The notes beneath the pieces were generated by a model that was not told where the DNA came from, did not search any database, and was given only the letters and a program-made list of their open reading frames with translations. A stretch of DNA of 64,000 nt, taken from Aptenodytes patagonicus. Its lineage: Eukaryota > Chordata > Aves > Sphenisciformes > Spheniscidae. The position numbers and the translations under genes are program-made. This document shows, one piece after another, positions 12,251-24,200 of this stretch. The stretch is taken from contig NC_134961.1 of the NCBI RefSeq assembly GCF_965638725.1, positions 186,001 through 250,000 of the forward strand, given 5' to 3'. The first letter of the stretch is position 1; each line of letters starts with the position of its first letter.

Positions 12251-15200
12251 ACTGTCCAGAAAGGTGGACAGAAAAGTTAACCAAATATGTTGGCTGTATT
12301 AAGGCAGTTTTCAACATTACTTTTTCCCTGTAGACATGCAGAAGTATTCTCCAGCAGCTCAGACCAAAAAAGAAAACCCCAAACCCCAACTCTGGTCATT
12401 TTATTTACACAAGGAGGAACGCAGGAATTCTAACTTACTTGCTCCAAAGTATCTTTGGTTACCCTGTATCACTACAAATTTGTTAAGAGTAGAACTGGCT
12501 AACCCACAATCCCACTGAAGACACAAGTGCAAGTTTTAATTGAAGTAACTACCACAGCCCACAAAATGTAGCAAGACACAGCTCCTGCTGCACTGTCAGA
12601 AATACGTCAGCAGAGAGAAAACAGAGATAAGTAGGAAAAAGCCATCAGCTAAGCAAATGTGATAAATTTTCAGGAAGTAGGAAGAAATAAATTGGGAGCT
12701 TAGCTATTTTGAAAGTAATTCCTATTTTGTCGGTGAATATTTGTATTGGCTCTGTGTTCCTATCTTTCCAGTCAAAATTCTGTTTCTCACCATGTGACGA
12801 CACATTTTAACGTGAGGCCAAAAGGGATCCATATTCCAACTAAAGCAACATTGGTGTGCACATTGTGCACACATAACTTGCCTTCAGTGAGGCTGCCTGG
12901 AGAAGGGCAAGAAAGTTTCAGATCATTGCAACCAGATGTGGTGTCTATCTCAACCAGCTCCTAGACTAGAAAGTGAAACAAGCCTCTGGCAGGCAGCAAC
13001 CCGCAGTAGGAGAAAAGGGTTACCTGCTTGGAAAGAGAGCACAGTTTACAGTCCACTATGGGAATACAATCTGCTCCTGATTTCAGTTCTTGCATGTCCT
13101 CTTTGGCCACCCATGACAGCAGAAGAGCGAGCAGATAGGGCAGAACCAGATTCAGCAGCGCTAGTTAAATCTGCTGCTTCGTGAACGTCAAGATCTTTGG
13201 TTTGGGTAGACATGCTCTCGAGGACCGTTGATGTCAGTATAATCACCCCCAAACTGTACTGGAATGACAGGAGGGGTTGTCTTAGCAATAGCATTGCTTG
13301 GCAGAGAAGGTGTCTTGGATTTAATCTTGGTTATCTAGCCAAGGTCATTTGAAAGTTGGTTGCAGAGAGGCTTGGAGGTCCTGGAAGAGCTGGAGCCCAA
13401 TCACCATCTTTGCCCAATTTCAGGAGCCATTGCTCAGCAGAGATGATTCCTTAAGCACTTGATTTACCTTCAAAACCTGTTAAAACACACTTACATAGAG
13501 ATCCAGCTTATACTGCCAAAAAGTGTTCCTAGTTAGTTTGGAGGAATTACTAGCTCAAACAGATCCCTTAGCAAAGGGACTCATTTTTCATTATTAATTA
13601 AATCTGTACTGGGGTTTTCCCAACACAATTTTATTGGTCAAGGTATGATCTCTTTTTTTTTGGTTTCTTTCTCTTCTTTCTTTTTTTCTTTTTACATTCC
13701 TAAAGTAAAAGCCACAGCAAAGCTGCAACACAAACCTGTCTTGACTGAAGCAGTGGGTAAGGACAGAGATGTTAAAAATGAGTGAGCACTGCAGAAAGCA
13801 TTAGTGATTTACATGCAAAAGCAAACTTTACCTGTATTGTATTTATGCCCCCAGACCGTTTTTTCCCTGGGAATATCTGAGTTCCCATCTCTTCAAAAGG
13901 AGGAGTTTGTTTTCAGTGGCAGTTCTTGGAACTGGAACACTAAGTCCGATGCCAACTGAAAAATTGATATGCAGAGGGTGCACCCCGCTGCTTTCCAGTT
14001 ACTTGAATTCTCACCCCGGAGCTCAGGTTTCCTGTGTTTTTCTGGGAAATCCTGCAGCAGCAAATAATCACATCAAACCTAAGGGATTTGTTTGAAAGAC
14101 AGATTTGAGGGTTCAAGAACCCTTTTTTTTAAATGGGACCTCAGACAGAAACTGGAGATCTGTCATGTCTAAGTTGCTCTTTGAGCAGTGGAACAAAGCA
14201 CAGTTTCCTAGGCTCCTGTGTCCCATTTCCTTTCCTTTCCACAATAACCTCTGTCTCCTCTTGTCCTCCTGAGGACCTCGTAATGCTGCCAGCTCCCATA
14301 TTCCCCCCACCACCATACACCATCTACCTCCTGTGTCCCATAAGCAGCCTGCACTGGCTGGCCAGTACATCTGTGCTGATCACCTAGAACACTTCAAACG
14401 GTGTAGGGAATTGCTGAGCACATTCTTGTTTCTTTTTGTAAGAAGGGACGCGATTCCAGATCTTTCTCCTCTACCTAGAAACTGGGTTTTATAAAATCTA
14501 CAGGAACTCAGCCTGCAGATTCAAAAGGGAAGGAGATAGATATATCGACAACGTGAGTGCGTAAATTTTCTTACCCCGGGAAAGAAGGTTAAAAGGGAAA
14601 CCTAACAGCTATTTTAGTTACAATGACTAAACTTGAAACGCAAGCCCCGAGAGAGGGGGTCTCTGTCTCTTGTTCTGGCTTGTGAGCCCTAAGAGGAGCC
14701 TCTCTCTTGCAGCATTTATAATAATTCTTTTCATCTATGAGGACAAGCAAGATGGAGTTACAAATGACTAGGAATATAATTAACTTGCAGTGAATGAAGA
14801 ACTAATCTTTTTGTTGCCAGCACTGTTACACAGGCAGTAAAGCCTTTCTCAGATTGGGTCCTACATGCCAACAGTTCTGGTCAATGATTATCCCTTGCAA
14901 AAATCTTGTGACATGCTCCCTCCAGTCACCTGTTTACATCCCAAATGTTCTCAAGTTCTGCTATTTCAAGCTTAACTCTTGTGACCTTAGTCAATGATAT
15001 TCAATCCAAGCCTCCTTACCATATCCTGCAAGGCAAACAACTTCAGGTCAGTTTTAGTAACCAGTGCTATGTCATGCCTGTGGTCAATGACTCTAAATAT
15101 GCCCACGCCCATATGTTTCCTAAATTTGGATGTCTGTGATAGCAAACAACACAGTCTGGGTGGGCAGTCCTGTTTCACCGAAGATTTGGGGCATTTTTGC

Positions 15201-15454
15201 TCTTTGAACATTTTCTTTCACCTTCTGAGCAATGCCTGGATGAATTTAGATTTATTAGAAGAGATCAGCTAAGCAGGATAAGCAAAACAATTGTGACTCC
15301 TGCAGAATGTCTCTAAGAGCTGGATGAGTCAGATAACAGATCCACCGAGCAGAAGATACCCTACCTACCTCCAACAGCGGCCAATTGCAAAAGCTTACAG
15401 ACCGTATAAAAACAGGTCAAGTATACAGTCATATTTCTCCTAAATACTCCACCA
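12251..15454. other. Non-coding stretch
   Basis: No gene was recognised. A pyrimidine-rich tract (T and CTT runs) lies at 13650-13695. A composite TGAGTCA/GATA element lies at 15325-15336 and is listed separately. Open frames here are short and unrelated to any family I know. Confidence 0.55.
15325..15336 (+). promoter_or_regulatory. Composite AP-1/NF-E2 plus GATA motif
   Basis: The 12-mer TGAGTCAGATAA joins a TGAGTCA core (AP-1/NF-E2/Maf half-site) to AGATAA, a perfect WGATAR site, overlapping by one base. The identical 12-mer recurs on the - strand at 47311-47322. GATA-1 and NF-E2 sites close together are the signature of erythroid enhancers, and this locus neighbours alpha-globin genes in vertebrates. 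Function is inference; only the motif is seen. Confidence 0.4.
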
Positions 15455-15725
15455 GACCCAGCGGTTTGTGGCTCAGGGACTTCCCGAGTTAGAGATGGTG
15501 TGTCTGTGTTTAATAGCTTGGACAGACTTTTCTTCCTGGTATTTGTTCAAAACGTTCTTGAACGCTTACAATGCTTTAGTACCACAGTGTCCTATGGAAA
15601 TAAGCTCCTCAGTCTATGTGTGAATTGTCTCCTTCTTTTTGATCCTGCCACTTTCTGGGCCACTTTCTTTCCTTTTCAGTCTTTGTTCACCCTCTCCATG
15701 CCAAGTTTTGTAATGAGTCCCTAGG
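15455..15725 (-). repeat. Old CR1-type LINE fragment (reverse orientation)
   Basis: The + strand resembles the reverse complement of an old amniote CR1 subfamily: CTTCCCGAGTTAGAGATGGT, a TGTGTTTAATAGCTTGGAC segment, then CTTTTCTTCC. Further matches are the ATAAGCTCCTCAG region and a closing CACTTTCTTTCC section. It is much more diverged than the elements at 1250 and 11870, so it is an older insertion. The family call rests on remembered consensus text and should be confirmed with a repeat library. Confidence 0.55.
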
Positions 15726-18700
15726 ACAGAGCGTGACTGGGTCCCGTTCAGGACATAAGCTTCTGGTCTCGTTTGGAAAATGCTCTGTTGTTTTCCCAGG
15801 GGAGCTAGTAAGTAGGTGACCAGTCTTTATCCCAGTACACTCATACGATACAAGCGTCACCTTTGCAAAGTTCCCTGTGGTGGTTACCAGTGTATAATGA
15901 AATGACTCCCAGCAGCTCTTCTGTATTTACAAAGGGTACAGGATTACTCCTGTAAAAACAAATGATCATTATCAGCTCAACTGCATCCTAACTAGAACAT
16001 TTTTCATCTGTTACGAGACATTGGTGGAGCTTATCTGAACCACTGCTAGCAGCTGGTGTGTTGACATTGCACAGGACACAGAAAAACTATTATTCCTCAT
16101 TGTGTTACCCTGACCTCAGCTTTGCTGATGCACCTCATTTGTGCCTGCTTCTCCTCTTACTGCTCTAGGCTATACATGTCAAAGGTGATCTGCTGTTTTG
16201 TCCAGAGAGTATGGACATGGTAGCAGCAGCACATGGAAGAGATGTTAACCTCAACCAGTCCAGGGAGCTGGTTTAAGCACAGCTCTGCAAGTTATTGCAC
16301 TGGTACAGTGAAGGGGAAACTGCTCTGAAGGAGAGAGTCAAGAATAAGTGGCTGGAGGCAAAGAGCCAGTGGAATTTCTTAAATTGGCTTTTTCCCTGCA
16401 CCCAGCACATTCTGAGCACTCTCAGCAGACGGGCAGTGCTGGAGGTGGCTAATAGCTCTTAGGCTTGCAATGCTCTGACTCTACATACGTGCACACATAC
16501 ATACATATATATACACACAAATCCCCCCAGACTCTCATGTATACTCTTTTTCTGTTCTGATCGATTTATCAGGCATGCTTGCAGTACGACTCCTCTTGAT
16601 TTAGGAAATGCTGAATAAACTGTCTTTAACACCTTCAAAAAAGAAACTACTGTTGATAAAAGCTTGGCTGATGGCTTGGGGCAGCTCCATCTCATGCCTC
16701 CCACCTCCTACTAGTTCAGCCGAGCCTTTGGTCTCCAGCTTCTCACTGTTCCTGTCCCGTGCAGCTGGGAGAGACCCCAGGCATGGCTGTCCTTATGGCA
16801 CCACCAAAACCAGTTTCACTGGGGATACCACGTAAGCTATCAATCCTGCAGACACAGTGGGCAGAGCCCATCAGCCCAGCAGTCTGCCCCGCTCCCTTGG
16901 TTTTTGTATTTGTTTCTCTGCACTGAGCAATCTGTAAAGCCAAGCATTTCTGTCTTGTCAGAGAACAAAAATGTCTTGCATACAAAACAAGAGACCCGGT
17001 ACAATCCATTAATGTTACTAAATAGGACTTGCCTGCCCCCTCCGGTCCAGAGCTGAGGCTCCCGGGAGGTCTGTTAATTTACTGTTTTCCCATTACATGC
17101 AGTGCACTTGCTAGGATTCTTTGCACCCTGAGTGCAAAGTGGGTGGAATGGTATCCACCATGGATGTCACCAAATTCAGAATAAAACATACACATCTGCT
17201 TACATAACGAGTTGAATGGGCTTGGTTCGCAGAACTAGACATTTGATCTGTGGCTCAGCTTGGGTGTAGGAGATACCAAAGTAGCTACGAGCACCTCTCC
17301 CTTCTAGTAGCTGGTTAGTTCTGGTACTAATTTGAGGGCTGTGTGTACCTCGAACAGACACTGGTTGGAAATAGCTCTGAATAAGACACACTGGCAGTTG
17401 AGGATAAGTAGGAAGCAGCAGCCAAGACTGGATGTCAGGAGAGGCCAGGAGTGGATGTCATAAAAACCCAGTGCTGTTTGGAGCGTTTTCATCCACGGGA
17501 ATTCTTCAACAGTTGGCTCATGAAATGCTGCAGCTGTCTTGCAAATGCTGGCGAGAGTAGCGTGGCCATGTGAAGTGGCCAGTCAATGGCCATTGGTGGG
17601 GAACTGACCCCATGTCTCTCTCTAACTGGACAGGGGAGGCTTTCAGCAGATACCGCTGAAGCTTGATTTGGTATCTTACGCAGAGAAAACTTGAATATCT
17701 GTCCCTTCTGCTTTCTTCTGCTTCCATGCTGATCTGCTGTCCTCACTGTAAAAGGATGGTAAGTCAGCAGTCTGCATATCCTGGAAGCTGTAGGGAACCA
17801 CTCTGCAAACACAGTTTTTGCTCCAAGAAAAGCCCAGCGCACTGTATGCATGCAGTGTGCCACAGACCCCAGGGTCTCCGAAAGCCAGACTTTCTAACCA
17901 CGGCTTCCAAGTCATTCCTCTCACATAAAAAATGTTTTTGCCCAGTAGGGAGGGAAACTTTACTCTTCCCAAACAGATCAGCTTTTACAGGAGGCTATTT
18001 TAAGTGTTGATTCTGTAACACTGAAGTTATTGGACAAATGAAGAACATGGCATATGCTGTAGCTTGGAGCAATTTGTATTCCTCAGGTGCTAAAAGCTTT
18101 AAATACTTCCTTTGGGCATGAAATAGATCGGCCGTCAAAGAAGCCAGCATTCCTGACAGTGCCTGTCCCACAGACTCCCACAGGAGAAAGTCTGCAGAGC
18201 TGAACTCGTCTGACCCCAGGAAATCCTTCCCACATCTCTCATTCTTGCTTAGTTTCTCCTTTAATTTTCAGAATTTGCTGAAAGGCCAGTTTGATGTTTG
18301 GTTATCTTCCTTTTCATGCACTTTCTTGGTCTTCCTTTCGTATATTAATACCACATTAAAGCTGGGATGTGAACCATGCAAGTCAGGAAGTCCAAGATGC
18401 TCTTTCGGAGACACTCACTCAGTCAACTTTGTTAATGATTTTTAAAAACTTCTCTTGTTGTCTTTGCTACTAACACAAACGGCTGATTTCAGACTGGAGC
18501 TAAACGCATTCATGCAGCCAGCAGGTAATATCTCTCCAGGGAATCCTAACTCTTGTGAGCTTATCTTTGTCCATATTGACTAAAAAATCATACAGACATC
18601 TCTAATTAAAGTATCAATAACTTTAAGATGTACGCATGTTTCCTTCCCTTTCTTTTTTACACCACTACAGTAACGGTGCTGTCATGCTTCACAACAATGA

Positions 18701-19639
18701 TTTAAGGGCTTTTCAGTGCATTCTTGGTGTTGCTCTGGGTTCCAAAGTACATTAGCTGTTTCTTCATAGTCAGAAAGAATGAATATTGTGTAACAGACTC
18801 TGAATTTGCTCCATTCATGGTTGGTTTGGGTTTTTTTTGCATCTTCTTATTAAACAGGAATAGTAAAATTTGGAAATTCTGGGTTCAATTCAGGGTTTAC
18901 AGGAATGTCAAAGCTTTTTATCTGGCTTCCTCACTTTTGAGCTCACCACTGGACTGTTAGTCCCCATTTCTGCCTCCATAAGGCCACCCTTAGCCACTCG
19001 TACACCTGGCTGCACCTCCAAAGCTGTTGATGTCTCCTAAAATTTTAGTCAGTAATTTATCCTTCTTCCTTGCAGATTTATGAATGGGGTAGACACTAAG
19101 CGTTCCTTCTCTGCATGGCTGGCTCCTAGCTGGTGCTGTCCGAGCTAGTGCTAGCTTGGAATCAGTATTTTATTATACAAATGGGAATAAATCCATTTTG
19201 ATCCATCAGACTTTCCCTCATACCCTTCGTGCAAACACTTGTTTACGACTCAACAGCCCTAACTGCGTGTCTCCAGAAAGTTGTGAGGCAAATGGTATTT
19301 TGACCCCATTTTGACCATATGCTCCATCTGGTTAAAAGCTGAAGCCAAGATTTTTTTCTGCAGGCCAGATACTTGTTACTTGGGGAACTGAGGGAATAAT
19401 TAACACAGCTTTCTATAAAGCCAGCTTGTGACTGTTCATATTCATTGGAATGTATATTCACCCCTTTATTCTTCTGAGTAGTATTAATATGAAACAGCAA
19501 GGAGTGTGAGCGTGGATGCCGAAAACCAGGAAGAGTTCAAAGACAGCTTACAGAGGATCTGCGGTCCAGAAAACAAGAGCAACGATGAGAGATCAAGCGA
19601 GCTCAGAGAAGAGGCTGTAAATCAATTTGATTGTGGACC
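15726..19639. other. Non-coding stretch upstream of the CpG island
   Basis: No exon was recognised on either strand. The stretch contains a CA/TA dinucleotide tract at 16489-16520 and otherwise unique sequence. If RHBDF1 uses a divergent promoter at the CpG island, this stretch would be its first intron. A weak donor-like site (GGC then GTGAGG, - strand, near 19740-19748) is the only hint of that. Confidence 0.5.
16489..16520. repeat. CA/TA microsatellite
   Basis: This is a short, imperfect dinucleotide/tetranucleotide tract (GTGCACACATACATACATAT, then ATACACACA). No functional implication. Confidence 0.8.
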
Positions 19640-19689
19640 ATCGCCATCTACAGAGTGAGGTGTCGGGTAAAAGAGGGGTCTTCAGTCCT

Positions 19690-19879
19690 AACAGCCGCAG
19701 CGCAGCTCTACCGGCACTTCTCCGGCCTCAGACCCGCCTCCCCTCACGCCGCGCCGGGCACGCCCCACAGGAGAGCTCCCGGCTTCCGCCGGGCCTCCGG
19801 GCAGGGCCTTCCCGCGCCCTCCCGCGGCGGTTACAGCCCGCGACCCGGCCGAGGCGGGAAAGCGGCCGGCGGCGGCGCG
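19690..19879 (+). other. MPG: MPG non-coding exon 1 (5' boundary approximate)
   Basis: The 3' boundary is set by a strong donor, GTGAGT, beginning at 19880. The 5' boundary cannot be read from sequence and is only an estimate within the CpG island. No ATG in this exon opens into the MPG frame, because the coding start lies four bases into the next exon. It is assigned to MPG from position and orientation; transcript data would settle it. Confidence 0.55.
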
Positions 19880-19907
19880 GTGAGTCTCCGGCAGGTGCGT
19901 GTGCGGA

Positions 19908-19931
19908 GGGGCCGGGCCGGGCCGGGCCGGG
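19908..19931 (+). repeat. (GCCGG)n tract, G-quadruplex-capable
   Basis: Five runs of at least three G are separated by CC, starting 28 bases after the exon 1 donor. Such spacing meets the usual pattern for G-quadruplex formation in DNA or nascent RNA. The tract is a pentanucleotide simple repeat and may vary in length between individuals. Confidence 0.75.
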
Positions 19932-20038
19932 CCGCCTTGGGGCGGGCGCTGGGCCCGGCCCGGCCTGGGCGGGGTGAGGGAGCTCCGGCTGTTGACGGCG
20001 GGCTCCGAGGCCTGGGCCCGGCGGCGGGCCCGACACCG

Positions 20039-20094
20039 CCCGCCGCGCTGGGCAAGGCCGGTCGGGCCCGACCGGCCTTGCCCAGCGCGGCGGG
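20039..20094. repeat. Perfect 56-bp palindrome in the CpG island
   Basis: The two 28-base arms are exact reverse complements with no spacer, centred between 20066 and 20067 on GGGCCC. Complementarity continues imperfectly for about ten bases further on each side. The element could extrude as a cruciform or form a long hairpin in RNA of either strand. It lies in MPG intron 1, about 160 bases after the donor. Confidence 0.95.
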
Positions 20095-21205
20095 GGGTGC
20101 CGGGGCCGCCCCGGGGGCGCTGCGAGGCCGCTCCCTTTCCTCGCTGCAGGCCCGGCCCGGCGCTGCTGCTCCGAGGCCTGACTCCCTTTAAAAACATGAG
20201 CATATTCGTTACCGTACTGTGTAAAAATAATGTACTTGTAGAGTCTGCTTAGTGCCACATTGACCGTTTTTGCACAGAAAGATTTCACCAGCTGAAGTAA
20301 ATGCTTCCCGTGTATCTAATAGAAAAAGCTGTGAGGGGTCTTGCACTGCCTTCATGGCTATCGGTGCTGTTTATTGCTGTGTAACAGGCCTGCATGAGGA
20401 AAAGACCCTTCCTAGTACTATAAAAACTATTTTATGTACGTCGTGGATCGAAGATATTGCAAAGGCTATGTGATAAACATTGAGGAAAAGGTAACATCCC
20501 CATCTTCTGAATACAGTTCAGACCAGGGGGAAGGAGGCGTGTGATCAGCTGGTTAAATAAGGTGTACAAATGCACTTTGAATAAGGTTGCACTGCAATTT
20601 CCTAGCTCCCATGTCGCTTTTGTTCTGCAGAGAGCATCCTCTGGCATTTTTGTGCATAACTAAGTAAACAGATTATGGAATCGGTAATAGATGCTGTAGA
20701 GATTTTGGGAGAAGAGTGATTTCACAGTTAAATGCTGGAAGAGCAGCTGCTGTACAGATGTGTCACAAAAGTGGTGTGGTTTGGACCCTATAAGGAGGAG
20801 AAATACCCAGTCTATGGAAATGTGCTGCAAACCTGTTTTGAAAAATGGAGGCTTTTCTAAATAAGGTTGCCATGTCAGAAACTAGGCTACTGTGGCACGA
20901 GCGGGAGCGCCTTTGCACTCTACTGGTTCAAATCTGTGTCTGACTCAGATTTTCACAGCCTCTACAGTCAGCAGTGATTTGCTGGTTTCCTGGAAGCATC
21001 TTTTTATAGAAGAGACTTTTGCTTTTGTTCCTCTGATACATCATCAGAAGTGTTTTGTCTCACTTGCCATTAGCAAGCTACTGTCACATACAGCAAATAA
21101 CCAAAGCTGTGCGGGAAATTGTCCTCTCTCCTCAGATCCTTCTTTGTTTATATAGGGCCTGAAGGCTTTGTTCTAGTGTTTGGAAAATGTCCACCATGAT
21201 AGATA

Positions 21206-21224
21206 ATAAATAAATAAATAAATA
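21206..21224. repeat. (AAAT)n microsatellite
   Basis: About five tetranucleotide units, just after AGATAATAAA. Simple repeat only. Confidence 0.85.
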
Positions 21225-24200
21225 CATCAGCTATTTATCTTCACCTGCATTTACCCTCATATCTCTGCAGACCATCACCTGTTAAGGCTTTGATCCAGTG
21301 TTCTGTTTTCTTACTATAACTGTTTAACAGTGTCTGGTAATGCAATGCAAAGTACACACAAATAGTGTCTCTGTAACAGGGATATACTGTACAGATTAAT
21401 CCTGAATGGCTAAATGTAGGACAAGCCTTTCCTCTGGTTGAAAACAGAAGAAGGGGACCTTCTCGCTGAAGAGAGGGGCTCATCGCATGTGCATTGAATC
21501 AGTCCCAATTTAATCGCCTTGAGCAGCACCTTAGCTGTTACTGAGCCTGTCTCATGACTGATTGCCAAATGTGGTGGTGATTTCCTCCACATGGTTTTGC
21601 TGCAGAGCTCACGTTCTTTGTGCAAAGCGTGAATACTAAGGCCTTTCTTTGAGTAGCTTGGTCTGAAATCTGGAGGAAATAATCTCTCTTCCTCTAAGTC
21701 AAAGATTTCTCATAGGACTTCACACGGTCCTCCTTTGTAAAACTGGATGTGGAGCAGGTCCTTTCTCTGAGCCTGAGCCTAGGGCTGGCTTCTCAGGAGG
21801 AGGTGTGAGAACCCTCTGCTTCCATGCTCCTGCAGGGAGCAACTCCAGGATCCTTTTGCAGGTAAATCTTTGTGTCTTTGCTGCTTATGCTTTTCTTCCT
21901 AGTCGTTAAGTTACTGGTGCTTCAACAGGAACTCTTAAGTGGAACTCTCTTTGTGGATGTTTTTCAGATGTTTGAGCATTTGAGTCATAAGTTTTCCTTT
22001 TTGTCAGTGCATTAATGAAGGCTTTGGTGAAACATCTTTGGTCATTGAGTCAAACTGCCATGCCTGAACTAAATTGTTTCTGATGCAATATTAAGATTGA
22101 GGAAGGAATGTATTTTCTAGGGTTGTTTTATAAGATGGGTACCTAAGACTTAAGTGTAACTAGTTCTGTATCCCCTTATATAGTTCTTTCAATGTGCTTT
22201 ACAAATCAGGAGTGTTCTCGCTGCTGTCATATAAGTGAAAAAAAAATAAGACTTATAGCTCTTGGATGATTAGCCCAATATACCCAACGTACATTTGCTA
22301 CAGATAATGTAGATATAAAGAAAAAAAACCTGAACTGCAGATGATTTTGAATCCTTATGTCCATTTCCTGATCAGTGTTTGTGGCCTCTCTAAACACTGC
22401 CTTGCTTAACTAAATGCTGGCTTGGTTAACTCAAATCTCAGAAGGCTGAGCTAGCTAACATCCATTGTCAGTATTATATTAACTTGTTTGCTTTCATTTA
22501 ATATGCAAGTTTGGCACTCAGTTAAAAATAGCAGCTAGAATTTTGGGCGGGGGGGGGGAACAGAACAAAACAAAATGGTTTAAGAGAGTCAGCCAAAACG
22601 GAGCATAATTTTGCTGTGAAGGCTTTTTGGGTTTTTCATGATTTGTCATCGCTCTCCCTCATTGTTATCTTCCTTGTTCTTTACAGAAGGATGAGTAAGT
22701 TTTCATTCCAAAAAGCTCAAGATGTCCAGTAGGCAGTAGGAGCAAGGAGTGGAATTGCAAGGACGCCTTGCAGGAAATGACATCCCCAGCATTCAGTAAG
22801 GTGAATAAACCCATTCATTTTGCCGTACTTTTGAGGTATTAGTAGGATTGCACATAGTGTCAAAGTCTGTCTGTGGAGAGATTGACTTAATATTTATAGT
22901 ATATTAGCTCCTGCCTGCACTCTTCTTTCAAGAAGGCTTTTCTTTGCTTGCTTCTCACACTGTTGTCCAGGAAGCTATACATTATTAGCTTACTTCTGGT
23001 TACTAATAGGTTAGACTAGACAGGAAAGTTGGATGGAAATCCTTCTTGCTGAGAACTCGTTGAAGGACCTGGCTTAAAATGAAGTGTCTGGGTAAGAGGT
23101 TATGGAACAAATAGACAACAGGCAGGAACAAGTTGCCGAACCAGATGAAGCCCCCAGCGACAGTGCTGCTAACGATGGTCACTCCCTTCTCACTGAAAAG
23201 TAATACCTGTGGACTGGAGAGCAGCAAACATGTCACTACTTTTTAAAGAGAGTTCTAGGGGAAATCTGTGGGCTGCGGACCAGGAAGTTTGACCATTACC
23301 AACTGAATTAGTAGAAAATATAGCAAGGTAGAATTATTGGACACCTGCATGAATATTATATGGTGGGGAAGAGCCAATGTGGCTTTTGTAATGGAAAGTC
23401 ATGCCTTAAAAAATGTTGGTATTCTCTGAGGGTCTAAATAAGCATGTTGAGAGGTCTGGCTTACAGTCTGTACTCAGATTGCAGGAAGCTTTTAAACAGG
23501 AGCCCTCACCTGAGCAGCCCCTGACATAACAAGGGAGTTCCCTGTCATAAATAAACAGTTGGTGCAAAGAGAGGAAAGAGGATGTGAGTAAATGGGCAGC
23601 CCTCGTGGTGGCTGGAGGTCGCCATTGGAGTGCTGCAGGGATGTTTTGGATATGACCTGGAAAAACAATGTTGCCAGCTGGCTTTACATTATTTGAGGTG
23701 GTAAAGAAGAGGGCTGATGGTGATGAATTGCAAATGTAAACTGATTCATGTGGGTGGGGAGCAGTCCCAATTTCACACACAAAATGAGTGAGTTTTTGGA
23801 GCCGTAATGACTAATTCTGTGAAGCTTTCTTCATCAGTAAAGTCTCAGTTTGGATAGTTTTTACACAGGCTCAGGAAGACTGCATAAGCTCAGAGTTACT
23901 AAGCACACAGAAACTGTGCCTGGAGTTCGGAAGGTTCTGGCCTAGAGACATGGAGGATGTGTGGAGAAGCACTGTGTGCTTATTCTGTTCTTCCCTAGGT
24001 TCCTGCTTTTGACCTGTGCTGGAGAGCAGGATACAGGCAAACGTGTCCTTTGGTCTGACTCAGTATTGACAGTTCATGTATTCCCACATAAAATCTGTAC
24101 AACTGGGAATTTGTATGAGGAATTGTCTCACCAGAAGTGGCAACGTGTTCTTATGTACGCTTCTTCATCGTGCTTTCAGAAAGATATATCTGCATGAGGA

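Larger units (their letters stand above)
19640..20190. promoter_or_regulatory. MPG: CpG-island promoter of MPG (possibly bidirectional)
   Basis: This is an abrupt block of very high G+C with dense CpG dinucleotides, flanked by AT-rich DNA on both sides. No TATA box is evident. GC boxes of Sp1 type occur at 19939-19947 (GGGGCGGGC) and 19968-19975 (GGGCGGGG). A canonical + strand splice donor at 19880 (GCG then GTGAGT) marks the end of an exon. It lies about 7.4 kb before the MPG start-codon exon, as expected for a housekeeping repair gene with a non-coding exon 1. In mammals RHBDF1 is transcribed divergently from this neighbourhood, so the island may serve both strands. The open frames crossing it on both strands (up to 186 codons) are GC-content artefacts. 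Confidence 0.85.

Noticed and set aside
1..19600. RHBDF1 (iRhom1), expected to the left by mammalian synteny
   Set aside because: I looked for its N-terminal, amphipathic and rhomboid-domain coding segments on the - strand and found none in this window.
19627..20288. Overlapping open frames of 116-186 codons on both strands over the CpG island
   Set aside because: Stops are rare because of GC content; the products are low-complexity Pro/Arg/Gly/Ala. The palindrome makes the two strands encode similar peptides, which mimics conservation.
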